The notes beneath the pieces were generated by a model. The model searched no databases, was not told the origin of the DNA, and was given only the letters and a program-made list of their open reading frames with translations. Source: Cupriavidus consociatus (GTDB taxonomy: Bacteria; Pseudomonadota; Gammaproteobacteria; Burkholderiales; Burkholderiaceae). From it: a DNA stretch of 64,000 nucleotides. The stretch lies in contig NZ_JAGIQA010000014.1 of assembly GCF_017814975.1 (NCBI RefSeq), positions 124,001 to 188,000 of the forward strand, read 5' to 3'. The translations under genes and the position numbers were made by a program. Numbering within the stretch: the first letter of the stretch is position 1; each line of letters starts with the position of its first letter. This document shows positions 16,470 through 25,156 of the stretch, piece after piece.

Positions 16470-18756
16470 TGGCCACCTCCGGCAGTGCGGTCACGGCTTC
16501 GCGCTCGTCGTCGTCCTCGGTATCAACGTTGCGCGCCTGCGCCTGATACAGCTTGAAATAAGCGCCCTCTCGCAACAGCAGTTCGTCGTGGCTGCCGACT
16601 TCGACGATCTTGCCGCGGTCCATCACCACCAGGCGGTCGGCCTTGCGCAGCGTTGACAGTCGGTGCGCGATGGCGATCGTGGTGCGACCTTGCACCAGGT
16701 TGTCGAGCGCCTTCTGGATTTCCTTCTCGGTCTGCGTGTCCACCGACGACGTCGCCTCGTCCATGATCAGGATGCGCGGGTTGATCAGCAGCGCGCGCGC
16801 GATCGAGATGCGCTGGCGCTCGCCGCCCGACAGCGCCTGGCCGCGCTCCCCGACCAGCGAGTCGTAGCCGTGCGGCAGGCGCAGGATGAACTCGTGCGCA
16901 TGCGCGGCGCGCGCGGCGGCGATGATCTCCTCGCGCGTGGCATCCGGCTTGCCGTAGGCGATGTTGTCGGCGATGGTGCCGAAGAACAGGAACGGCTCCT
17001 GCAGCACCAGGCCGATATGGCGGCGGTACTCGGAGACCGGCAGCGAGCGAATGTCAACGCCGTCGACACGAATCGCCCCTTCGGAAACATCGTAGAAGCG
17101 GCAGATCAGGTTGACCAGGGTGCTCTTGCCCGAGCCGCTGTGCCCGACCAGCCCGATCATCTCGCCCGGCGCGATCGACAGGTCGAGTCCGCGGATCACC
17201 GCCCGGTTGCCGTAGCGGAAGCCCAGGTCGCGCATGTCGATGGCACCTTCGACCTTGTCGAGCTTGGTCGGACGCACGGGCTCCGGCACGCTCGAGACAT
17301 GGTCAAGGATGTCGAAGATCCGCTTGGCACCCGCCGCGGCCTTCTGCGTCACCGAAACGATACGGCTCATCGAATCGAGGCGCGTATAGAAACGGCTGAT
17401 ATAGGTCAGGAAGGCAACCAGCACGCCCACCGTGATGGCGCTGTGCGACACCTGCCAGATGCCGAACATCCATACGATCAGCAGCCCGATCTCGGTCAGC
17501 AGCGTCACAGTCGGCGTAAACAGCGACCATACCGCGTTGACGCGATCGTTGATGGCCAGGTTGTGCTTGTTTGCCTCGCGGAAGCGCGTCACTTCGCGCT
17601 TTTCCTGCGCGAACGCCTTGACCACGCGGATGCCGGGGATGGTGTCGGCCAGTACGTTGGTGATTTCCGACCAGATGCGGTCGATCTTTTCGAAACCATG
17701 CCGGAGGCGATCGCGCACCAGGTGGATCATCCAGGCGATGAACGGCAGTGGCACCAGCGTCACCAGCGCCAGCCATGGATTGATCGAGACCAGGATCACC
17801 GCCGTCATGACGATCATCAGCACATCAGTCGCAAAGTCCAGCAAGTGCAGGGACAGGAACACGCAGATTCGGTCGCTTTCCGAGCCGATGCGCGCCATCA
17901 GGTCACCGGTACGCTTGCCGCCGAAATATTCCAGCGACAGCTTAAGCAGATGTTCGTAGGTCGTTGTGCGCAGATCCGCACCGATGCGCTCTGATACACG
18001 CGCCAGGAGGTAGGTGCGCGCCCAACCCAGGCTCCATGCCACCAACGCTGCGCCAAGCAGGCCACTCAGGTACATGCGCACGCGGCCGTAATCGATCGGT
18101 ACCCCGTTCTGGTACGGAATCAGCACCTTGTCCATCAGCGGCATGGTCAGGTATGGAGGCACCAGCGTGGCGCCGGTTGACAGCACCGTCAGCAGGAAAC
18201 CGGCCAACAGCTGCCAGCGGTAAGGCCGGGCAAAGCGCCACAGGCGCAGCAATGCCCAGGTCGACGGCGGCGTTTCCAACTCGCGGTTGCACTGGGGACA
18301 CTCCTCCTCTTCCGGCGGCAGCGGCGCCTTGCAGGTCGGGCACGCCACTTCGCCTGACTTGCCCGTTTCGGCAGCCGACGTGGCATCGCGGCGCATTTCG
18401 AACTGGTCGGCGAGCCGCAGCGCAGCTGGATTGTAACCAAGCGTATATCGCCAGCTGGCCAGCCGACCCGTTCGACCAGCCAGTTCAAGGGTGCCGACCC
18501 CCGCATGATCGGTATGGGAAAGGCGCAGTTCGGGCGAGATGTTCCATTCCCGCACATTTTTTTCGCCTGGCGGCCGGGCGACGATGCGCTGATCGGTCAC
18601 AACCAGCCACCCTTGGGTAAAATGCAGCCTCGCGTCGAGGTCCAGCACCAGTCCGGCCAGGACGTTCTCGCCGGGACGGAGCCACGTTCCGGATTCGGCA
18701 CGCCACGGCTCGTCGGAGGCGGGGATGTTAAGGGCAGGCAGGGAGGACTGGGTCAT
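16459..18756 (-). CDS. ABC exporter (fused permease-ATPase) of the cyanophycin locus
   Basis: The 765-residue half-transporter has an unusual first 165 residues: a beta-rich region (about 25-110, with LRPGENVLAGLVLDLDARLHF and VVTDQRIVA) and a zinc-ribbon-like knot with Cys139, Cys142, Cys153 and Cys156. A six-helix ABC exporter transmembrane domain follows (about 170-470). The ATPase has Walker A GHSGSGKST (538-546), signature LSGGE (642-646) and Walker B ILIMDE (662-667). It should work as a homodimer. It is divergent from the cyanophycin synthetase pair across 253 bp and coupled to the DUF1854 gene. The substrate is unknown. Confidence 0.9.
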   Translation of the reverse strand: MTQSSLPALNIPASDEPWRAESGTWLRPGENVLAGLVLDLDARLHFTQGWLVVTDQRIVARPPGEKNVREWNISPELRLSHTDHAGVGTLELAGRTGRLASWRYTLGYNPAALRLADQFEMRRDATSAAETGKSGEVACPTCKAPLPPEEEECPQCNRELETPPSTWALLRLWRFARPYRWQLLAGFLLTVLSTGATLVPPYLTMPLMDKVLIPYQNGVPIDYGRVRMYLSGLLGAALVAWSLGWARTYLLARVSERIGADLRTTTYEHLLKLSLEYFGGKRTGDLMARIGSESDRICVFLSLHLLDFATDVLMIVMTAVILVSINPWLALVTLVPLPFIAWMIHLVRDRLRHGFEKIDRIWSEITNVLADTIPGIRVVKAFAQEKREVTRFREANKHNLAINDRVNAVWSLFTPTVTLLTEIGLLIVWMFGIWQVSHSAITVGVLVAFLTYISRFYTRLDSMSRIVSVTQKAAAGAKRIFDILDHVSSVPEPVRPTKLDKVEGAIDMRDLGFRYGNRAVIRGLDLSIAPGEMIGLVGHSGSGKSTLVNLICRFYDVSEGAIRVDGVDIRSLPVSEYRRHIGLVLQEPFLFFGTIADNIAYGKPDATREEIIAAARAAHAHEFILRLPHGYDSLVGERGQALSGGERQRISIARALLINPRILIMDEATSSVDTQTEKEIQKALDNLVQGRTTIAIAHRLSTLRKADRLVVMDRGKIVEVGSHDELLLREGAYFKLYQAQARNVDTEDDDEREAVTALPEVANAH

Positions 18757-19009
18757 GGATGGCGCGGCGTGCAGCGTCCAGGGGAAAGGACATAACTTGA
18801 AACAAATTTAGGCCGGGCGCGCACTGGCTGCCCGTGAATTCGCCCGCAGTATACATAACGACGTAAATAACAGCGAACCCGCGGGTTGCCCTGATGCACT
18901 GCACAAACACTTTTAATCGAAGAAAGTCAACCTGTACTAAGCTGTAACGTTATTGAAAGGTTAGGCTTCCATTTCTCGGGCGTTCCGCCCACTGCCTCAA
19001 GCAAATTCA
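18757..19009 (+). other. Divergent control region of the cyanophycin locus
   Basis: This 253-bp region separates the ABC exporter start from the first cyanophycin synthetase. It is AT-rich over about 18845-18975, unlike the flanking genes, which fits promoters firing in both directions. No -35/-10 pair with good spacing could be assigned with confidence, and no obvious operator palindrome was found. Confidence 0.45.
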
Positions 19010-21646
19010 ATGAAAAAGAAGGACATTGAGATTTTCGATGTCATGTCGCTGCGCGGCCCGAATATGTGGACATATCGGCCCGTCCTGGAGGCATGGGTCG
19101 ATATCGGGGAACTGGAGGACTTTCCCTCCAACACGATTCCGGGATTCTACGAGCGCCTGTCGGCATGGCTGCCCTCGCTGATCGAGCATCGCTGCAGCAT
19201 CGGCGAGCGCGGCGGCTTCCTGCAGCGCTTGAAGGAAGGCACCTGGCCTGGCCATATCCTGGAACACGTGACGCTTGAGCTGCAGAACCTGGCGGGGATG
19301 CCCGGCGGCTTCGGCAAGGCGCGCGAGACCCCGGTGCGCGGCGTCTACAAGGTGATCGTCCGTGCCTGGCACGAGGAAGTCACCCGCGCCGCCCTGTTCA
19401 GCGCGCGCGATCTGGTCATGGCCGCGATCGAGGACCGTCCTTTCGACGTCACCGCCGCCGTGGACCACCTGCGCCGCCTGGTGGACGAGCACTGCCTCGG
19501 CCCCAGCACCGCGTGCATCGTCGATGCCGCCGATGATCGGGACATCCCTGCTATCCGCCTGTCGGACGGCAACCTGGTCCAGCTTGGCTACGGCGCGCGC
19601 CAGCGCCGCATCTGGACGGCCGAGACCGACCGGACCAGCGCCATCGGCGAAAGCATCTCGCGCGACAAGGACCTGACCAAGAGCCTGCTCGAGTCGTGCG
19701 GCGTGCCGGTGCCGGAAGGCCGCATGGTCGACTCGCCGCAAGACGCCTGGGACGCCGCCGAAGACATCGGCGTGCCGGTGGTGGTGAAGCCCTATGACGG
19801 CAACCACGGCCGTGGCGTCTTTACCAACCTGGTCACCCGCGAGGAGGTCGAGACCGCCTACGCCGTGGCATTGGACGAAGGCAGCGGCGTCATCGTCGAG
19901 CGCTTCATCCCCGGTAACGAACACCGCCTGCTGGTGGTGGGCGGCCGCGTGGTTGCCGCGGCGATGGGCGAGACTGCCTGCGTGGTCGGCGACGGCAAGT
20001 CCACCATCGACGAGCTGATCGAACTGCAGATCAATTCCGATCCGCGGCGGGGCAGCACCGAAGACCATCCGCTGAACCGCGTGCGCCTGGATTCCGCCGC
20101 GCGCCTGGAGCTGAAGCGCCAGGGCATGGACGGCAGCTCGGTGCCGGCTGAGGGCCGCACCGTGCTGATCCAGCGCAACGGCAACGTCGCGTTCGACGTG
20201 ACCGACCGCGTCCACCCGAGCGTGGCCGCACATGCGTCGCTGGCCGCGCGCGTGGTTGGGCTGGACATCGCCGGCGTGGATCTCGTGGCTGAGGACATCT
20301 CGCGCCCGCTGGCTGAACAGCGCGGCGCCATCGTCGAGGTCAACGCCGGTCCGGGCCTGCTGATGCACATCAAGCCGGCCGAAGGCACGCCGCGTCCGGT
20401 GGGCCGCGCCATCGTCAACCACCTGTTCCCCGAGGCCGAGCAGGACGACTGCGGCCGCATCCCGGTGGTCGGCGTGACCGGCACCAACGGCAAGACCGTG
20501 GTGGCGCGCCTGGTCGCGCGCCTGCTGCAGCTGTCTGGCAAGCATACTGGCCTGGCCTGCAGCGACGGGCTGTTCCTGGACCGACGCCTGGTGCAGAGCG
20601 GCGACCGCGCCAACTGGGACGCCGGCCACCGCATCCTGATGAACCGCGCGGTCGAGGCCGCCGTGTTCGAGAACGACAGCGGCAGCATCCTGTCCGAAGG
20701 CCTGGTCTATGACCGCTGCCAGGTCGGCGTGGTCACCAACTTCGACCAGCCCGACCACCTCGGCGACTACTACGTCGAGGACGAGGACCGCATGTACAAC
20801 GTGCTGCGCACGCAGGTCGACGTGGTGCTCAAGGACGGCGCCGCCGTGCTTAACGCGCGCGACGAGCGCCTGGTCGAGATGGCCGAGCTGTGCGACGGCG
20901 ACGTGATCTTCTTCGGCCTGACGCCGGAGCTGCCCGCGATCATGTCGCATCGCGCCGCAGGCAAGCGCGCGGTGTATGTGCGCGAAGGCAAGATCGTGCT
21001 GGCCGTCGGCAGCAAGGAAACGCCGCTGGTCGACGTGGCCGCGGTGCCGCTGACCTACGCCGGCCGCGTGGCGTTCCAGGTCGAGAACGTGCTGGCGGCC
21101 GTGGCCGCGGGCTGGGCGCTGGGCATCTCCAACGACCTGATCCGCGCCGGCGTGGTGACATTCGACGTCGGCCAGGTCGACGTGCCGGGCCGCTTCACGC
21201 TGTTCGAGCGCAATGGCGCCACCGTGGTCGTCGACGACGCTCACAACGCGCCCGCGCTGGAAGCGCTTGCGGCCGCGCTGGACCGCTTCCCGTCCGAACG
21301 CCGCATGGTGGTCTACGGCGCCGGCGTGCAGCGCCGCGATGAAGACCTGGTGCGCCAGGGCAAGGTGCTGGGCCAGCATTTCGACCGCGTCTTCCTGTGC
21401 GAAGACCGCAGCGTCAAGCGCGACCTGCCCGACGCCGAGGCGCGCGCGCTGCTCAAGCAAGGGCTGTATGAAGGCCGCCGCGTGACCAAGATCATCGACG
21501 AAGGCGCACGTGCCAATGCCATCGAGACCGCGCTCGGCCAGCTGGTGCCGGGCGACCTGCTGGTGCTGCAGTGCGACGAGGCCGCCACCGCGGCCACTGT
21601 CGACCTGGTACACCACTGGATGGGCCAGCCTGCGCGCCGCGCCTGA
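19010..21646 (+). CDS. cphA': Cyanophycin synthetase, first copy (CphA-prime type)
   Basis: The 878-residue protein has the three-domain cyanophycin synthetase layout. The N domain (about 1-165) keeps GHILEH with His82, Glu85 and His86, and LRGPNMW at the start. The ATP-grasp domain (about 220-480) has VVVKPYDGNHGRGV and EVNAGPG and would add aspartate to the backbone. The Mur-ligase-like domain has the P-loop GTNGKT (491-496), followed by VV rather than TT. The usual ETARGG-type segment reads ENDSGSILSEG (554-564). The loss of arginines and glycine there suggests weak or lost arginine ligation. The gene is 43 bp upstream of the second copy, in the same operon. Confidence 0.93.
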   Translation: MKKKDIEIFDVMSLRGPNMWTYRPVLEAWVDIGELEDFPSNTIPGFYERLSAWLPSLIEHRCSIGERGGFLQRLKEGTWPGHILEHVTLELQNLAGMPGGFGKARETPVRGVYKVIVRAWHEEVTRAALFSARDLVMAAIEDRPFDVTAAVDHLRRLVDEHCLGPSTACIVDAADDRDIPAIRLSDGNLVQLGYGARQRRIWTAETDRTSAIGESISRDKDLTKSLLESCGVPVPEGRMVDSPQDAWDAAEDIGVPVVVKPYDGNHGRGVFTNLVTREEVETAYAVALDEGSGVIVERFIPGNEHRLLVVGGRVVAAAMGETACVVGDGKSTIDELIELQINSDPRRGSTEDHPLNRVRLDSAARLELKRQGMDGSSVPAEGRTVLIQRNGNVAFDVTDRVHPSVAAHASLAARVVGLDIAGVDLVAEDISRPLAEQRGAIVEVNAGPGLLMHIKPAEGTPRPVGRAIVNHLFPEAEQDDCGRIPVVGVTGTNGKTVVARLVARLLQLSGKHTGLACSDGLFLDRRLVQSGDRANWDAGHRILMNRAVEAAVFENDSGSILSEGLVYDRCQVGVVTNFDQPDHLGDYYVEDEDRMYNVLRTQVDVVLKDGAAVLNARDERLVEMAELCDGDVIFFGLTPELPAIMSHRAAGKRAVYVREGKIVLAVGSKETPLVDVAAVPLTYAGRVAFQVENVLAAVAAGWALGISNDLIRAGVVTFDVGQVDVPGRFTLFERNGATVVVDDAHNAPALEALAAALDRFPSERRMVVYGAGVQRRDEDLVRQGKVLGQHFDRVFLCEDRSVKRDLPDAEARALLKQGLYEGRRVTKIIDEGARANAIETALGQLVPGDLLVLQCDEAATAATVDLVHHWMGQPARRA

Positions 21647-21689
21647 CGCGGCGCCTGAACACAGCGCATAGAAGACACGGAACCGTTCC

Positions 21690-24260
21690 ATGGAAGTCTC
21701 CCGTATCCGGGCCCTGCGGGGTCCGAACCTGTGGTGCCGCCACACCGCTATTGAAGCCATCGTCGTCTGCAAGGACACCACCGGCATGCTGTCGGACCTG
21801 CCCGGCTTTGAAGACCGGCTGCGCGCGCGCTTTCCCGAAATCGGGCCGCTGCGCCCGGACGAGGAATCGGGCGAACTCTCGCTCGCGCACGTGCTGGAAG
21901 TCGCCGCACTGCGCCTGCAGGCGGCCGCCGGCTGCCCGGTCACGTTCAGCCGCACCGCGCAGACGGTGGAGCCCGGCACCTACCAGGTGATCGTGCAGTA
22001 CAGCGAGGAAGAAGTCGGCAGGCTCGCGTTCGAGCTGGCCGAGGCACTGTGCCTGGCCGCGCGCAACGATACCGCCTTCGACCTGGCCGACGCGTTGCAT
22101 CGCCTGCGCGACCTGGATGAAGACGTGCGCCTGGGGCCCAGCACCGGCTCGATCGTCTATGCCGGCGTGGCGCGCGGCATCCCCTACCGGCGCCTGACGC
22201 AGGGTTCGATGGTGCAGTTCGGCTGGGGCAGCAAGCAGCGCCGCATCCAGGCCGCCGAGACCGACCGCACCAGCGCCGTGGCCGAATCGATCGCGCAGGA
22301 CAAGGAACTGACCAAGAGCCTGCTGCACGCCGCCGGCGTGCCGGTGCCGCTGGGCCGCTCGGTACGCAGCGCCGAGCAAGCCTGGGCCGCCGCGCAGGAA
22401 ATCGACGCGCCGGTGGTGGTCAAGCCGCGCGACGGCAACCAGGGCAAGGGCGTGGCGGTGCGCATCCGCACCCGCGAGGAAGTGATGACGGCCTACGAGG
22501 TCGCCTCGGACATCAGCTCCGACGTGATCGTCGAGCGCTACATCCCCGGCCACGACTTCCGCCTGCTGGTAGTCGGCAAGCAGCTGGTGGCGGCCGCGCG
22601 CCGCGACCCGCCGCAGGTGACCGGCGACGGCGTGCACACCGTGCGCGCGCTGGTCGAGGAAGTCAACCGCGATCCGCGCCGCGGCGAAGGCCATGCCACC
22701 TCGCTGACCAAGATCCGCTTCGACGATATCGCGCTGGCGGTGCTGGCCAAGCAGAACCTGACCGCCGATTCCGTGCCGGCCAAGGGCACGCGCGTGGTGC
22801 TGCGCAACAACGCCAATCTGTCCACCGGCGGCAGCGCCACCGACGTGACCGACGACGTCCACCCGGACATCGCGGCGCGCGCCGTGGCCGCGGCGCAGAT
22901 GGTGGGCCTGGATATTGCCGGCGTCGACGCGGTGTGCGAGACCATGCTCAAGCCGTTCGAGGAACAGGCCGGCGGCATCGTCGAGGTCAACGCCGCGCCG
23001 GGCCTGCGCATGCACCTGCAGCCATCGTACGGCAAGGGCCGCGCGGTGGGCGAGGCGATCATCTCGACCATGTTCTCCGATGGCGACGATGGCCGCATCC
23101 CAGTGGTGGCCGTCTCCGGCACCAACGGCAAGACCACGACTGTGCGCCTGATCACCCATATCATGGCCACCAGCGGCCTGCGCATGGGCATGACCGGCAC
23201 TGACGGCGTCTATATCCAGGGCGAGCGCATCGATACCGGCGACTGCAGCGGCCCGCGCAGCGCGCGCAACGTGCTGCTGCATCCCGATGTGGACGCGGCC
23301 GTTTTTGAAACCGCGCGTGGCGGCCTGCTGCGCGAAGGGCTGGCCTTCGACCGTTGCGACGTGGCCGTGGTGACCAACGTCGGCGAAGGCGACCACCTGG
23401 GCCTGTCGTACATCAATTCGGTGGAAGACCTGGCGGTGCTCAAGAGCGTGATCGTGCAGAACGTCGCGCCGCACGGCATGGCCGTGCTCAATGCAGCCGA
23501 CCCGATGGTGGTGTCCATGGCCGACGCCTGCCCCGGCAGCGTGACCTTCTTCGCGCACGATCCGAACCAGCCTGCAATGGCCACGCATCGTGCGCAAGGC
23601 AAGCGCGTGGTCTTTGTCGACGGCGCCGAGATCGTGGCGTCGGAGGGCGACACCCAGGTGCGCATCGCGCTGGCGGAGATTCCGCTGACGCGCAACGGCA
23701 CCATCGGCTTCCAGGTCGAGAACGCGATGTCATCGATCGCCGCCGCGTGGGCGCTGGGCATCGACTGGGCCATCATCCGCCGCGGCCTGGCTACCTTCGT
23801 CAATGACGCCGCGACGGCTCCCGGCCGCTTCAACGTGTTCGACTACAAGGGCGCCATGCTGATCGCCGATTACGGCCACAACCCGGACGCGATCCAGGCA
23901 TTGTGCAACGCGGTCGAGACCATGCCGGCCGGCCGCCGGGTGGTCGTGATCAGCGGCGCCGGCGACCGCCGCGATGAGGACATCCGTCGCCAGACGCAGA
24001 TCCTGGGCGGCGTATTCGACGAAGTGGTGCTGTACCAGGACCAGTGCCAGCGCGGGCGTGCCGACGGCGAGGTGCTGGCGCTGCTGCGCGAAGGCCTGCA
24101 AGGCGCGCAGCGCACCAGCCAGGTCGAGGAAATCCGTGGCGAATTCCTGGCCATCGACACCGCGTTGTCGCACCTGAAGCCGGGCGACCTGTGCCTGATC
24201 CTGGTGGACCAGGTGGAAGAGGCGCTGGGGCATATCGCGGGGCGGATCGCGCAGGGGTAA
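21690..24260 (+). CDS. cphA: Cyanophycin synthetase, second copy
   Basis: The 856-residue protein makes multi-L-arginyl-poly-L-aspartate, a nitrogen, carbon and energy reserve. The ATP-grasp domain (VVVKPRDGNQGKGV, EVNAAPGLRMH) and the Mur-ligase-like domain (GTNGKTTT at 477-484, ETARGGLLREG at 540-550) look canonical. The N domain is divergent: the position matching HxxEH in the first copy reads H67-V-L-E-V71, so the second histidine is gone. The canonical GGFL...GTWPGH stretch is also missing. It is cotranscribed with the first copy, and no cyanophycinase gene is in the window. Confidence 0.95.
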   Translation: MEVSRIRALRGPNLWCRHTAIEAIVVCKDTTGMLSDLPGFEDRLRARFPEIGPLRPDEESGELSLAHVLEVAALRLQAAAGCPVTFSRTAQTVEPGTYQVIVQYSEEEVGRLAFELAEALCLAARNDTAFDLADALHRLRDLDEDVRLGPSTGSIVYAGVARGIPYRRLTQGSMVQFGWGSKQRRIQAAETDRTSAVAESIAQDKELTKSLLHAAGVPVPLGRSVRSAEQAWAAAQEIDAPVVVKPRDGNQGKGVAVRIRTREEVMTAYEVASDISSDVIVERYIPGHDFRLLVVGKQLVAAARRDPPQVTGDGVHTVRALVEEVNRDPRRGEGHATSLTKIRFDDIALAVLAKQNLTADSVPAKGTRVVLRNNANLSTGGSATDVTDDVHPDIAARAVAAAQMVGLDIAGVDAVCETMLKPFEEQAGGIVEVNAAPGLRMHLQPSYGKGRAVGEAIISTMFSDGDDGRIPVVAVSGTNGKTTTVRLITHIMATSGLRMGMTGTDGVYIQGERIDTGDCSGPRSARNVLLHPDVDAAVFETARGGLLREGLAFDRCDVAVVTNVGEGDHLGLSYINSVEDLAVLKSVIVQNVAPHGMAVLNAADPMVVSMADACPGSVTFFAHDPNQPAMATHRAQGKRVVFVDGAEIVASEGDTQVRIALAEIPLTRNGTIGFQVENAMSSIAAAWALGIDWAIIRRGLATFVNDAATAPGRFNVFDYKGAMLIADYGHNPDAIQALCNAVETMPAGRRVVVISGAGDRRDEDIRRQTQILGGVFDEVVLYQDQCQRGRADGEVLALLREGLQGAQRTSQVEEIRGEFLAIDTALSHLKPGDLCLILVDQVEEALGHIAGRIAQG

Positions 24261-24284
24261 CCCTCTCGCCATGCCCAGGGCTTG

Positions 24285-24312
24285 CTCCCTCTCCCCATGA
24301 GGGGAGAGGGAG
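24285..24312 (+). repeat. GC-rich intergenic palindrome (REP-like)
   Basis: CTCCCTCTCCCC and GGGGAGAGGGAG flank a four-base loop in an intergenic spot between convergent genes. The CCTCTCC / GGAGAGG core is shared with palindromes at 58254 and in the composite element at 61680-61798. It could also act as a bidirectional hairpin. Confidence 0.65.
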
Positions 24313-24385
24313 AACACCTTGCTTGGGCTAGCTCGGGCGGCTTCGGAGCACTCAAAACCGCCCTCCTCTTCCTTACCCATGGGAG

Positions 24386-25045
24386 TCAATGCCTCCCCGG
24401 CAACGACAGCTTCCGCTCCAGCATATGCTGCAGCCCTGACAACCCCGTGCTCAACACCCAGTAGATCGCCGCCACCGCCAGGTACAGCGGCAACGGCTGG
24501 TACGTCGCCGCGATGACCTCCTGCGCTGTGCGCAGCAGTTCCGTCACCGTGATCACCGACACCAGCGACGTATCCTTGATCAGGCTGATCAGGCTGTTCG
24601 ACAAGCTCGGCACCGCCAGCCGCAGCGCCTGCGGGCCCACCACGTAGCGCAGCGCCTGCGCCGGCGTCAGCCCCAGGCTGTATGCGGCCAGCCATTGGCC
24701 GCGCGCCACGCCCAGGATGGCGCCGCGCATGCTTTCCGACAGGTACGCCCCTACATTCAAGCTCAGCGTCAGCACGCCGGCCGGTGTGGGCTCCAGCGCG
24801 ATGCCGACACCCGGGAGTCCGTAGTACACGACAAAGATCTGCACCAGCAGCGGCGTGCCGCGCATGATGCTGACATAGGTGCGCGCCACCGCCTTGAGCG
24901 GGCGGCTGTGGCTGATGCCCATCAGCGCCACCACGGTACCGATCACCAGCCCGAACAGCATCGACCACAATGCGAACTTGATGGTCAGCAGCGTGCCCTG
25001 CAGCAGCACGGGCAGGGAATCGATGACGAGCTGGAGAGCGGACAT
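24386..25045 (-). CDS. tcyL: Polar amino-acid ABC transporter permease (cystine/TcyL type)
   Basis: The 219-residue inner-membrane protein is closely similar in layout to the E. coli cystine permease TcyL (YecS). Shared features are QLVIDSLPVLLQGTLLTIKF at the N-terminus, the SIMRGTPLLVQIFVVYYGLP stretch, and the EAA-like loop GQWLAAYSLGLTPAQALRYVVGPQALR with SLSNSLISLIKDTSL. It has about five membrane segments. It follows the binding-protein gene by 111 bp on the same strand. No ATPase (TcyN) gene is present beside it, so an ATPase must be supplied from elsewhere. Substrate is inferred from similarity. Confidence 0.88.
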   Translation of the reverse strand: MSALQLVIDSLPVLLQGTLLTIKFALWSMLFGLVIGTVVALMGISHSRPLKAVARTYVSIMRGTPLLVQIFVVYYGLPGVGIALEPTPAGVLTLSLNVGAYLSESMRGAILGVARGQWLAAYSLGLTPAQALRYVVGPQALRLAVPSLSNSLISLIKDTSLVSVITVTELLRTAQEVIAATYQPLPLYLAVAAIYWVLSTGLSGLQHMLERKLSLPGRH

Positions 25046-25156
25046 GGGCGTGGCGGCGGACTAGAGGTAAGAAAACAAAGCGGCGCGGCAGCCATGCTGG
25101 CCGCCGCGCCGCGACATGATACCGCCCGGCTCGCTGGCCGGCTTACTTGATCCGGC

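Noticed and set aside
19007-21979. A 990-residue open frame on the minus strand opposite the first cyanophycin synthetase
   Set aside because: It is a shadow of a GC-rich gene: long antisense frames arise from codon bias, the product has shadow-type His/Gln/Asp/Ala/Val-rich composition without motifs, and the plus-strand protein has clear domains.
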